From: Phocoena phocoena
Lineage: Eukaryota; Chordata; Mammalia; Artiodactyla; Phocoenidae
Assembly: GCF_963924675.1 (NCBI RefSeq)
Contig: NC_089222.1
Coordinates: 2,480,001 to 2,544,000 of the forward strand
Direction: 5' to 3'
Length of the DNA: 64,000 nt
The position numbers and the translations under genes were made by a program. The number at the start of each line of letters is the position of its first letter. Positions within the stretch are counted from its first letter, which is position 1. Positions 24,995 through 35,835 of this stretch are shown here, in pieces. Under the pieces are notes generated by a model, which made no database searches, was not told the origin of the DNA, and was given only the letters and a program-made list of their open reading frames with translations.

Positions 24995-25128
24995 CAAGCA
25001 GCCGGAGGGCCTTGTTAGAGCACATTCTGAATCAGGAGAACAGGGTGGGGCCTGGGATTCTGCCTTTATAACAAGCTCCCAGGTAAGGCTGCTGGTGGAT
25101 GGTCCACACCTGAGTAGCAAAGGGGGCT
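24995..25128 (+). mobile_element. MER3-like hAT DNA transposon relic
   Basis: The words gggccttgttagagcaca, ggtggggcctgggattctgc, ataacaagctcccaggt and ggtccacacctgag follow the order of a MER3-type non-autonomous hAT element. The terminal inverted repeats are not clear, so the family name is tentative. Confidence 0.5.
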
Positions 25129-25246
25129 CGAACCGAATCACAGGTGTCTGGTTCTACCCCTGGGTACGGTAATAATAATAACAGTAGTAGTAGTAAAAAT
25201 AACACTAGCAGCTAACACATATATTACATACATATCTATCACTTAG

Positions 25247-25462
25247 TTTTTTTTTTTTTTTTTTTTTTTGCAGTACACGGGCCTCTCACTGTTGTGGCCT
25301 CTCCCGTTGTGGAGCACAGGCTCCGGACGCGCAGGCTCAGCGTCCATGGCTCACGGGCCCAGCCGCTCCGTGACATGTGGAATCTTCCCGGACTGGGGCA
25401 CGAACCCGTGTCCCCTGCATCAGCAGGCGGACTCTCAACCACTGCGCCACCAGGGAATCCCC
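25247..25462 (-). mobile_element. CHR-type SINE, short form, no clear target duplication
   Basis: Minus-strand SINE: poly(T) at 25247-25269, then cagtacacgggcctctcact and the head ccaccagggaatccc at the right end. Unlike most SINEs here, I cannot find matching flanks: cacttag precedes the T tract and ccataacgata follows the head. The right flank is the truncated LTR that begins at about 25463. Confidence 0.92.
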
Positions 25463-26165
25463 CATAACGATATCTTTGAGCTCTTTTGCAGAACTAAACT
25501 CCCGACAAATGGAAGACGTTAACTACTTGATGAAGCATTCTTCATTCCAGAGAGAAGGTCACAGTTTGAGAACCGGAGGAGCTCATCAGGAGGCCACCTG
25601 AGGCCAGATTAAAGGAGCACAGGCCCTGCACACACTCTAATCTGATCAGCAGCCCTGCCCTTGAACCATTGCTGTAAAACTCCTCACCAGGGCTTCCCTG
25701 GTGGCGCAGTGGTTGGGAGTCTGCCTGCCGGTGTGGGGGACACGGGTGCGGGCCCTGGTCTGGGGGGATCCCACGTGCCGCGGAGCGGCTGGGCCCGTGA
25801 GCTACAAATACTGAGCTCTGCGCGTCTGGAGCCTGTGCTCCGCAGCAAGAGAGGCCGCGGCAGTGAGAGGCCCGCGCACCGCGATGAAGGGTGGCCCCCG
25901 CTTGCCACAACTAGAGAAAGCCCTCGCACAGAGACGAGGACCCAACACAGCCAAAAATAAATAAATGAATAAATAAATTTATAAAAAAAAAAAAAAACTC
26001 CTCACCAAACCCTCCTGGGTTGGGACACACAGTTTTGAGGGTATTAGCCCGCTGTATCCCCCTTTGCCTGGCCAATCAATAAAGCTATTCTTTTCTACTT
26101 CACCCGAAACTCTGTCTCCAAGATTTGATTTGGCACTGGTGCACAAAGGCTGAGCTTTCAGTATC
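25463..26165 (+). mobile_element. LTR of an endogenous retrovirus, split by a SINE
   Basis: Two blocks (25463-25689 and 26008-26165) match the sequence at 42.4-42.66 kb in order: tctttgag, ccagattaaag, ccttgaaccattgctgtaaaa, ctcctcaccaaa and gacacacagttttgagg. Features expected of an LTR are a TATA-like tgtaaaac near 25673, the polyadenylation signal aataaa at 26078-26083, and a U5-like stretch after it. No gag, pol or env remains nearby, so it is probably a solo LTR. Its 5' edge is lost at the SINE junction. Assignment to a class I retrovirus is inference. Confidence 0.6.
25690..25993 (+). mobile_element. CHR-type SINE, long form, inside the LTR
   Basis: Plus-strand SINE with both the body seen in the short form and the long-form 3' part (gacccaacacagccaaaaat), then an AAAT-rich tail and poly(A). 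The target-site duplication aaaactcctcacca lies at 25676-25689 and 25994-26007, exactly at the TATA-like segment of the host LTR. The B box region reads gggtgcgggcc, so the internal promoter is degraded. Confidence 0.96.
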
Positions 26166-27043
26166 AATACTGCAAGCCGCGATGATCCTTACAAGACAGA
26201 GGTCTCCACTGCTTTCTCACATCTACTGCTGCCTTATAGCTGACTCACTTCTACCCCCTTCTCTTTTTGATCTCACCTTGTTTTCTCCACATCTCTTCAG
26301 CATCTCATCACCTGGGATGCTGACAGATGGATTATTCACTACAAATAAGCCCAAGGAAACACATCCACTTCCTGAGAATACTGCCAATGATCTTGGGCCA
26401 AAAGAAAAAGTAATATTCGAGAGCTTATACACAGAATGAATAATCTGTTTATCCCCTGAAAGACAGCAAAATTTCAGACCAGTTCCTAAATCACCACAAA
26501 TTCTAAATATATAAGTGTATATTCCAAAAGCATACATAATGATATTTGTTTTCCAGTATGTGGTAAAAGGACAAATTCCACTTTTCAGACTGAATGTAAT
26601 TACTGAATTATAGTATAAGTTTTTGTGTAAAATTTCAAATCCAAGCCTTAAAAAGCATTGACAGCAAACTTGTAAGGGTAGGTTTATAAATCTTTTATAA
26701 CAGCACCATGCTCATTTATTGCTATTGTATATTGACAAAGTGCTTCTTTTATCTTTTTTTCTTCCTTCTTTCCTTCCTTTCTTTTATTCTTCTTGCTTGT
26801 GACAATATGTCTCGTTGTCAGTGATATATTTATATTCACTCATTGGAACATATAAAATTGTGATGAAATACAAAATCTGGGCCATCACAACATGGGACAA
26901 CCCCAGACTAATCGAATAAGTAAAGCAAGGAGCAGTGGTAGAAGCAGGTCTTCCATGGCTTGGCCCCTCTAACTGTCCTGTCACCACATGGTGGAACCTG
27001 AGTGAAATGGTGGAGATCGATATAGCTGTTTTCTTGCTGTTAC
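26166..27043. other. Unassigned sequence
   Basis: Contains a CT-rich microsatellite at 26750-26793. A minus-strand ORF at 27047-26784 is unrecognised. No gene called. Confidence 0.5.
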
Positions 27044-27265
27044 TCATGCAACAAGCTTAAATTCATTGATGATTCTTTTTGGTGGAGTCCTGAAGGGGCA
27101 GTTACTTTGAAGAAACTGGAGGAACTGACTAGGACCGTTGCCATAGATACCTTGAGCCTTATTTTTCAAAAATAGCGTGAGCTCTAACCAGTAATCAGAT
27201 CGAAAGATGACTTCACCACTGGGGGTATCAAGCCCAGAAATGCTCGATGCAGCCAAGAACATCAC
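27044..27265 (-). other. Unrecognised 73-codon ORF, possible exon or pseudogene piece
   Basis: The minus-strand frame gives a product with balanced, protein-like composition (for example a segment reading SGEVIFRSDYWLELTLFL). I cannot match it to a known family. Codon use is less AT-driven than in neighbouring chance ORFs. It may be a degraded exon, a processed pseudogene piece or chance; no splice sites or poly(A) remnant support one of these over the others. Confidence 0.15.
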
Positions 27266-27909
27266 TTAGCCGGACCCTCTGGGGCACATGCCAAAAACAG
27301 TTATGGAAGGATGTACAGTCTCTGCCACCTTTGTGCTCTGCTCCTAAGACAGGCAGTGATAACCACACTCAATTCGATGACTTGTTTGCATCTTGTTTCA
27401 TCAAATGGTGCTGAGAGTCCTGTCTGAGCAGACATGCTGTGGCCTCAGATAGACCAAGAATAATTGGAAGCTAATTTGCCATGGAAAGCTTAATGATATC
27501 TGAAATTACAGACGAGCAATCGGGAGATAATTGGAGGAATATTCAGCAGGCAGGTCACCCGGGACCATTATAGTTTGTTTCCCTCATGAGCTGCAACTAG
27601 CCCCCAGTCGCCCTCCCTATCAGGAAAAGTTCCTGTGCCCAAATTCTTCGAAAATGATTGATGCTATTTTTTTTAACTAAGTTCATTGTAATTGTACATG
27701 CATATGGAAAAGGGATTATGTAGTATTGGGCAACAAGAACACTCTGTTCTCTCTGCCTTTTGTTCACCTGGTTTGGTCCATAGCCTTTACAAATGTGTTC
27801 AAGTAGCTCTCCTGTCTGCTTTTAAAATTCATAGACTCATAGGCTTAGAGGGGCCTCAAAAATGGGTCTGGTACAGATATGAGCTTCTTGCTGCTTACAT
27901 GTTTGGGGT
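27266..27909. other. Unassigned sequence
   Basis: No gene or repeat identified. Confidence 0.5.
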
Positions 27910-28180
27910 TTTTTGGTTTGTCTTTATTGACACACTGTGTGAATTTCTGCTGTACAGCAAAGTAATTCAGTTATACACATATATACATTCTTTTTTATAT
28001 TCTTTTCCATTATGGCTTGTCACAGGATATTGAATATAGTTCCCTGTGCTATACAGTGGGACCTAGTTGTGTATCCATTCTCTATATAAACGCTCACATC
28101 TGCTAACCCCAGCCTTCCTCTCCATCCCTCCGCCAAGCCCCTCTTCCTTGGCAACCACCACTCTGTTCTCTGGCTCTCTG
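27910..28180 (-). mobile_element. Older L1 3'UTR fragment
   Basis: The plus strand carries the complement of an older L1 tail: tttctgctgtacagcaaagt, ttatggcttgtcacaggata, and ttccctgtgctatacagt. Same lineage as the tails at 14.6, 30.7 and 42.8 kb. Confidence 0.88.
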
Positions 28181-28694
28181 TTTTTCTTATCCCAACTTAA
28201 AGGTGGCATGGAGGCAGGTGTTGAATTGCTCAAGGCTGCACTGTTGGCCAGAAGAATGGAGACCAGATCCTAGAGGCTTCCTCTTCCCTCCGTTCCTTGT
28301 GGATTTTCCATCATGACGACTCCACACTAAATCTATTCACTCTGAAACCCAGAACCCTCTTTTTCTTCTCCATTTGCTTAAGTACCATATTGGAGAAAAG
28401 AAAAATGGAGCTAATATTCGGTGCTGCATCTCACAGTTCCTCTCGTCAGCTTCTCTACAACACTGCTCTGCTCTGTGATTTTCTTACCTCGTGAAAAAGA
28501 AAACAAGGGCTGGAAACAGGGAAACTGGAAACAGGGGCTCCCCTTCATCGTGCCAACCCTGCCTTCTCCTTGGGCCTATTGGAAGAAGCTCAGATGTGAG
28601 TTCCTGAGAGATTTTACGCTGTATAAGTTCTATTTTTCCACTAAGCAGAAACTAAGATGCTCAGTATTATTGTTGATGTAGTAGAGAGCCTTTG
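28181..28694. other. Unassigned sequence
   Basis: No gene or repeat that I can support. Confidence 0.5.
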
Positions 28695-28920
28695 CTCAAT
28701 GTGGCAGTATTGTCACGTGGTTAAGGGCTGAGGCTCTGAACTTGACTTTCCTGGCATCAAATCTGGGTTCTCCTACTTCCTCATAACTGTCAAGTTGTTT
28801 CATCTCTCCTGCCTAAGTTTCCTTGTCTGTAAAAGAGGGACAGTAATATTGCCTTGTGGGGTTATTGAGAGCATCGAATGAAAATGCTTGTAAAATCTTG
28901 TCCAAATGCATGGCACATCT
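28695..28920 (+). mobile_element. MIR SINE relic, nearly complete
   Basis: Runs from the MIR head (cacgtggttaagggctgagg) through ctacttcctcataactgtc, cctaagtttccttgtctgta and aaaagagggacagtaatattg to the 3' part. One of the longest MIR copies in the window. Inactive. Confidence 0.87.
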
Positions 28921-30544
28921 TTTTTATTATGAAGTGGGTACACGGTGCATTTTGTGGGATGAGACAAATACATGTGTACCATATGTAGGATTTGAAAACA
29001 GAAAACAAGGCACCTCAGTTACTAGCTACTAGGAAAACTTGTGTGTTGGGATTGGAAAGGCAAGGTGGCTGAGGGGAGTGTGAGTGCAAGAGTGAGACAC
29101 AACCTCAAATGAGCTCAGCCACACACATTATGGGCCTGTTTTCAGACATCACCATTCAGCCAGTGCTTCAAGGTCCCCTGGAGGAGACCTGTGACCCACA
29201 AAATGGACACATGAAAGCCCCACCCGCAAAATGCACAGAGGTCTCCAAAGGGTCAGAACCAATCCAGTGGGACACAGTCCACCACAAGGGAAAGTCAAAG
29301 AGCTTCACGCAACACTCGGTTTTTCTCCATCCGGATTAAACCGAGAGTCTTGCAACCAGCAATGGCTTCCTGAAAAGGGCACATTTCATGTCCCCCCATC
29401 CATATCCATGAAATCATTCTTCCAAGTGTGGCACTGGCGGTGAGGGTGGAGGAGAGGGGTTTCTCCTGAACTTCCCTAATGGGAGACAGGAAGGATAAAT
29501 TTTGCTTAACATTAAAGATGAAACAAATTTATCAAAGACATCAGGGCAAGTTACCATGTAATGACCCAATATTATGAGCCACGTTTAAGTTTCCTTACTA
29601 CTTTCATTAAACTATTAAACAAAAATAAAAATCACCTTTAGCTACCCTGTCTAGGCAACTGACGGGTACAAGGACTCCCATAGAAGTTGCTTTAGCTTCT
29701 ACCCCATCTACAAACAACAATTCACTTTATATAATTTTCCTCTTGTTATGGAGACCAAGATGATATCACCAAGCTATGCCTACTGGAATGTATGTGTTCA
29801 GAGCTTTCTAACATTAATGCTCGCTAACAGCCACAGCAGGAAAGAACAGAAGATAAATAGCTTATTTGCTCTGTTTATACTTCTATTTCTAAAGCTAATG
29901 TTTAAATCCACCAAACTATTTTTATCACAAGCCTTTGGAATCTGAAAACTTTTATTCTCTAGTGTTATGCCAGAGCCCCACAACCAAGGCGATAGATTCC
30001 TTCCAAGTGGTAATACTACTGCTGATGATAATAGCCTTTAATTTGACAAACAGTTGACTTTGCATCCAGAAATGGATAATAGAGCACCACACTAAAAGGC
30101 AAAATTGTTCTTTTTTTCCCCTGCAGTGGATATTAGGGATATTTCTTGAGTCATGTACAGCAATGCACAAATCACTGGTTTTAGTATTCCCATAAGAGAG
30201 AGAGTCTCAATTATTGAAAATTCTGCTGAGAATTTGCCTAACTGGTGATTCAAAATTGAAACTATTTTCTCAAATTGTAGAGGCTGGGAGTTCTATTCAG
30301 GACAGATCCCCTTTATACCTTTTAGTATCTTTCATCTGCCTTCCGTTCTAGCCTCATTTGTTACATTTCTGCCCCTTGTATTTCCCACCGTGCCATCTTA
30401 GCTTTTGGGGGGTGAGGGTTCCTGGGCCACGGGTGGTCTGTATACCCACTCCCTCTTCCTGAATCACTTGCTTCCACCACAGACCCCTCTTTGGTGCTGA
30501 AGTTCTCCCTGAGCCTCTAGACCAGACCAGTATTTGGTCCTGGT
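28921..30544. other. Unassigned sequence
   Basis: About 1.6 kb without a supported gene or repeat. Confidence 0.5.
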
Positions 30545-30743
30545 TTTATACCTTCACACAACTTCATATGTCTACATTATACAATTATTTATCTGTGTAA
30601 TTATTTTATTATTTATCTCCCCCACAAGTGTGAAAGCTTTAGGAGAAAATGGAGCTTGTCTGTTTAGTTTATCATTAGAGATGCTGCATCTAACATGGTA
30701 CTTGACACACATAACAGAAGCTCAGTACATACCTGTTAAATGA
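30545..30743 (+). mobile_element. L2 3' end relic, interrupted by an L1
   Basis: The order ttatctcccccacaagtgtg, aaagctttaggagaaaatgg, tggtacttgacacacataac, cagaagctcagtacatacc is that of L2. The L2 terminus is split here by the following L1; sequence after the L1 (31101 onward: acatgaataaatattt) completes it. Confidence 0.72.
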
Positions 30744-31091
30744 GACTCACAGACCTAGAGAACAGCCTTGTGGTTGCCCAGGGGGAGAAGGGGTAGGGGA
30801 AAAAAGAAATGGGAGTTTGGTATTAACAGATGCAAACTACTTTATTTATATAGGATGGATAAACAACAAGATCATTCTGTATAGCACAGGGAACTATATT
30901 CAATATCCTGTGATAAACTATAATGGAAAAGAATATGAAAAAGAATGCATATATGTATACCTGAGTCACTTTGCTGTACAGCAGAAATTAACACAATATT
31001 GTAAATTAACTATACTTCAATAAAATAAATTTTTTTAAATTTTAAATTAAATATTGTAAATCAACTCTACTTCAATATATTTTTTTTAAAA
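30744..31091 (+). mobile_element. Older L1 3'UTR with target-site duplication
   Basis: Plus-strand L1 tail (gactcacagacctagagaac, ggataaacaacaagatca, acttcaataaaataaat) followed by a partial repeat of its own last 30 bases. A 15-bp target-site duplication, atacctgttaaatga against atacctgttacatga (one mismatch), lies at 30729-30743 and 31092-31106. It landed in the L2 3' end. Confidence 0.92.
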
Positions 31092-31106
31092 ATACCTGTT
31101 ACATGA

Positions 31107-33031
31107 ATAAATATTTTTCATTTTTTGGAAAAGTCATCAATAGTCTGGCATTTTCTCAGAGAGCAAGCCAACCATACCAGCTTTAGCAAAAAATGAACAG
31201 TCTACAAATGAATGTTTATTAAGTCCTGTGAAGTAATATATCGTATACACCCAACTTTACTCCCCTGTTAAATGTATCTTTGTTTGATGATGTATATTTG
31301 GTGGAGCCATGGGGTCAGGATTTTAAGTAGTCTATTTCAAACAGGGCACTAATAGAATTAGCTGTTCGGTAGGTTGTAAGCTTCTGTAGTAATGTCTACC
31401 ATAAGATAGAATATAACACTGAAATGGGGAGAAAAGAATCAGTTTAGCTAATTTTCTGGGCACTAAGACTCTGGGGAACTCTTAGTACAAAATCCAACAG
31501 AGCCCCTAGGAAAAGAGAAGGTATCCTGCCCTCAACAAACATCCATCCAGCCCCAGGGCTCCTGAAGCCTCTTCCACAAATAGTAAAGCTTAAGTCCATG
31601 ATCCATCATTTTTGGTGGGTCTACCTCCTCATGCAGTAGAATTCATGAAAAACCTTCATTAAGCTCACCCCACACATACACATACCCCAAATTTTCCCAT
31701 TTACTAAAATAGCTGTCAAACTCCTCTGTACTCTTTTCTCCTACCACAAAATGAGACTAACACCCATTAACCTGAAAGGAATATTTCTAAAGTACAATGA
31801 GTCAAGAGAGTGGGAAATTAATATACACGTTATTATAGAAATGTCTAAAATGATTAAGAAGGGATTCATGTCAGCTTCACCAAACTTTACAGCTTTCCAA
31901 CATCGTGGAAAAGTTAGCAGACATAAAATACTTTATGACAGTTCTCAGAAAATAAAAGAGAGGAATATAAGTTTCAAAGAAATAAGAAAGTGTCACCAAG
32001 AAAAATGTAGAGCCAAAGATTTAAAATAGAACTCCTGAAACTTAAAAACAAACCCTTTGTATGCCTTGGTAACAGTAATGATGATATTCAAGATGATTAA
32101 TAATAGAGTCAGCCCTCAAAGCATGTGAGTACCAAGCAAGGCACTCATGGATAATGTCACCATTAGTGGAATCACAATTCTGAATACTTCCTTTTAAGAG
32201 GAAAGCCGAGCAGGAGAATCAATCCTGTGTCTCATCAAGACAACTGTCCTCTCTTCTTTTCACTCTTAGTTTTGTTTATTGTAAACGATGCAAAAATGAA
32301 GCAGCACACTGTTACATTTTGTTTTCCTTTTCCTTTGTTGAATTTTTGGTTACTCCATAATTTAGTTCTTTCACATAGACGATTTTCAAAGTATGCTTTT
32401 TGAAATACACTGTTTTGTTTCCTTAGATGTCTGGATCAAATACTTTGACAACATTCTTATAAAATTGAGTCATGGGTTTGAGATGTCGACCTACAGTACA
32501 AATTGAGCCAGTAAACCATGGGCTGTCTGTTCATATTTACCTGATGGGGCCGAATCATCATCAATCACAGGGAATTATTTATTTTCTTGAAACAAGTTAT
32601 ACAAGCAAGCGTATCCTGTTTGAGCAAGACAAGATTCACTTTGAATGCGGCATCCCCAAACCTAGGATTTAGGTTGTGGGTCGGCTTCCTACTTTGTATT
32701 CGACTTAAAGATTCTCCCATCTGGTCATAATCAAGCTCCCCCTACACACTGGGAGGGACCTTGATTTCCAGGCTAAGAGCTGGCCTGTCTTCTTGGCCAA
32801 GTCTCTCTATTTATCCTCGGTGCGAGGTTCCTGATGAACTTATTCATCTGTCTGCAGTTCTTGGGAGGGGAGGAAAAGAGCCTTTAAAAGGTTAAAAGGA
32901 AATCTTTCAGCCTGAAGTGTAATGACACAGATGATAACTTAGACAAACAAGAAGACATGAAGAGCCAGAAGGGTACATACGTAGGTAAATAGTAAACATT
33001 CTAAAAGCGTATTTTTTTCACATTTCTTCCC
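31107..33031. other. Unassigned sequence
   Basis: About 1.9 kb. A 92-codon plus-strand ORF at 31751-32029 is Lys-rich and unrecognised. No gene called. Confidence 0.5.
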
Positions 33032-33039
33032 TTAACTTC

Positions 33040-34379
33040 TTTTTTTTAATAGATCTTTATTGGAGTATAACTGTTTCACAATACTGTGTTAGTTTCTGTT
33101 GCACAACAAAGTGAATCAGCCATATGCATACACATGTCCCCATATCCCCTCCCTCTTGCGTTTCCCTCCCACCCTCCTATGCCACCCCTCTAGGTGGTCA
33201 CAGAGCACTGAGCCGATCTCCCTGTGCTATGCGGCCGCTTCCCACTAGCTATCTATGTTGCATTTGGTGGTGTATATATGTCCATGCCACTCTCTCACTT
33301 CGTCCCAGCTTACCCTTCCCCCTCCCCGTGTCCTCAAGTCCATTTTCTACATCTACCTCTTTATTCCTGCCCTGCAACTAGGTTCATCAGTACCATTTTT
33401 TTTTTAAGATTCCATATATATGCGTTAGCATATGGTATTTGTTTTTCTCTTTCTGACTTACTTCACTCTGTATGACAGACTCCAGGTCCATCCACCTCAC
33501 TACAAATAACTCAATTTCCTTTCTTTTTATAGATGAGTAATATTCCATTGTATATATGTGCCACATCTTCTTTATCCATTCATCTGTCGTGGACATTTAG
33601 GTTGGTTCCATGTCCTGGCTATTGTAAATAGTGCTGCAATGAACATTGTGGTACATCTCTCTCTCCTTTTTTTTTTTTTTTTTTTTTAATATTTATTTAT
33701 TTAGTTAGTTAGTTATGGCTGTGTTGGGTCTTTGTTGCTGTGCACAAGCTTTCTCTAGTTAAGGTGAGCGGGGGCTACTCTTTGTTGCGGTGAGTGGGCT
33801 TCTCATTGTGGTGGCTTCTCTTGTTGTGGAGCATGGGCTCTAGGCACAGGGGCTTCAGTAGTTGTGGCACTCAGGCTCAGTAGTTGTGGCTCTCGGGCTC
33901 TAGAGTACAGGCTCAGTAGTTGTGGCACATGGGGCTTAGTTGCTCCACAGCATGTGGGATCTTCCCGGACCAGGGCTCAGACCCATGTCCCCTGTGTTGG
34001 CAGGTGGATTGTTAACCACTGCACCACCAGGGACGCCCCATGTCTCTTTTTGAATTATGGTTTTCCCAGGGTATATGCCCAGTAGTGGGATTGCTGGGTC
34101 ATATGGTAGTTCTATTTTTAGTTTTTTAAGAAACCTCCATACTGTTTTCCATAGTGGTTGTATCAATTTACATTCCCACCAACAGTGCAGGAAGGTTCCC
34201 TTTTCACCACACCCTTTCCAGCATTATTGTTTCTAGATTTTTTGATAATGGCCATTCTGACTGGCATGAGGTGATACCCCATTGTAGTTTTGATTTGCAC
34301 TTCTCTAATAATTAGTGATGTTGAGCATCTTTTCATGTGCCTCTTGGCCATCTGTATGTCTTCCTTGGTGAAATGTCTA
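33040..34379 (-). mobile_element. 5'-truncated L1 (recent lineage), interrupted by a SINE
   Basis: Minus-strand L1 in two blocks, 33040-33653 and 34039-34379, broken by a SINE. It covers the last quarter of ORF2 and the 3'UTR. The minus-strand frame near 33590-33400 shows the ORF2 C-terminus (RWMDLESVIQSEVSQKEKN), followed by a stop. Flanks ttaacttctt (33032-33041) and ttaaacttctt (34380-34390) look like a target-site duplication with a one-base indel. Confidence 0.94.
33667..34038 (-). mobile_element. CHR-type SINE, extra-long form, nested in L1
   Basis: Minus-strand SINE with poly(T) from 33667 and the head ccaccagggacgcccc at the right. Three copies of cagtagttgtggc (33856-33868, 33878-33890, 33914-33926) show internal tandem repetition, which explains its greater length. 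Flanks catctctctctcctttt and catgtctctttt are an imperfect target duplication of L1 sequence. Confidence 0.94.
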
Positions 34380-34390
34380 TTAAACTTCTT

Positions 34391-34734
34391 AAACACAGAT
34401 TGCATAGAGCAGTAATTATTAACACTGTGTCATCAGATTGATATCAGTAGATGAAATATATAACAATATAACAATAACAATATAATATACTATATAACAA
34501 TAAGAATATAATATAACAATAGTAGGATAAAGAAGAGGAAAAGAATAGAGCTATATTGGAGCCAAGTTTCTGTGTTTTATGAAAACTAAGTTAGTATTAA
34601 TCTATAAGATTGTGATAAATTAAGATGCATTTTATGATTCCTAGAGAAACCATTCAGGGAATAACTTTTTTAAAAAGTTTAGAAAATCCACAGATGAATT
34701 TAAATGGTACACCAAAAATAGTTTCTTAACAAAA
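34391..34734. repeat. AT-rich stretch with TAACAATA-type repeats
   Basis: Segment 34456-34521 is built of irregular taacaata and tataa units. The rest is AT-rich and unassigned. Confidence 0.7.
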
Positions 34735-34890
34735 AAGACGGCAGTAAAAGAAGAGAGGAATAAAGAAATAGGCAATTCAACAGTAATACATGACTTCAAT
34801 AACCAAGATTCAATCATTGATAGCGCTACTTGATCAAAAATCAGCAAGGATATAGAAGACTTGAACAACACTACTAACCAACTCAAATTA
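34735..34890 (+). mobile_element. Ancient L1 ORF2 fragment (endonuclease region)
   Basis: The words gcaattcaacagtaatacatg, gacttcaataacc and ggatatagaagacttgaaca follow the order of the L1 endonuclease segment around the GDFN motif and just after it. Frames are broken. Only this internal piece survives. Confidence 0.65.
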
Positions 34891-34949
34891 TACATCAATA
34901 AAGTTGTGAGGTGGTTTTTTTTAGTGACTAATAAATAATATGAAAAAGA

Positions 34950-35160
34950 GGGCTTCCCTGGTGGCGCAGTGGTTGAGAGTCCGCCTGCCGATGCAGGGGA
35001 CACGGGTTCGTGCCCCAGTCCGGGAAGATCCCACATGCCGTGGAGCACCTGGGCCCGTGAGCCATGGCCGCTGAGCCTGCGCGTCTGGAGCCTGTGCTCC
35101 GCAACGGGAGAGGCCACAACAGTGAGAGGCCCGCGAACCGCCCCCCCCCCCAATAATAAT
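34950..35160 (+). mobile_element. CHR-type SINE with C-tract and AAT tail
   Basis: Plus-strand SINE with intact A box and B box (ggttcgtgcc). The target-site duplication aataatatgaaaaaga lies at 34934-34949 and 35161-35176 and is perfect. Instead of poly(A), the body end ccg runs into about 11 C and then AAT units at 35140-35160. The AAT units may derive from the AATAAT of the target site. Confidence 0.96.
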
Positions 35161-35319
35161 AATAATATGAAAAAGAAAAATAAATGGCTCCATTGGGAGG
35201 CAAATGCCTGATCTCCTTAAAAAGAGAAAACGCAAATTAAAAGTGTATATGAGACACGATTAAGGTTTGTAACACACCCGATAGATAATTATATGGACAC
35301 TAGGCATCCTTATTTATGG

Positions 35320-35835
35320 TTGGGAGCCATATTAACTTGGTACATCCTCTATGGGGAGCGATTTGGCTTTATCTATCAAAAATTTTTAATTACATGTTCC
35401 TTGATTCAGTAATTACATTCCTACTCCCACTGATGCCAAATCATGAATTTACATTCTATTTGCTTCAAGCAAAAGATTGCAAACAATCCAAAAGTCCGTC
35501 ATCCACAGTAGACTAAGATAAATTATGATCTAACCAATGAGTGGAATCTAATGAAGTTGTAAAACTATACAGCTCAATTTGTGGTATCTGGAAAAGATCT
35601 GCAATCTCTAGTGCTAAAAAGTGAAATCAGGAAATTGTGCAAAGAGTAACCTGCATTTGTGAAGTATGGGTAAATACAGGAATGCATAGTAAAAGCATTA
35701 ATAATACGTTCTATACATGCCTTCAGGCAATGGAATTGAGTTCTTTAAAAAATGGAGAAGTGATGAAACCGTATTTTCACCATCTACTCTTTTGTACTTT
35801 TGAAATTTTGTATCGTGCAAAAAATCAAAAACAAT
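35320..35835 (+). mobile_element. Ancient L1 3' end (L1ME-like)
   Basis: Word order matches old L1 tails: gggagcgatttggctttatc, aatttttaattacatgttcc, gcaaaagattgcaaacaatc and tggaaaagatctgcaatctc, ending in a low-complexity A-rich part. Highly diverged. Confidence 0.7.

Noticed and set aside
24762..25172. 136-codon plus-strand ORF
   Set aside because: It runs into a MER3-like repeat and has no recognisable protein content.
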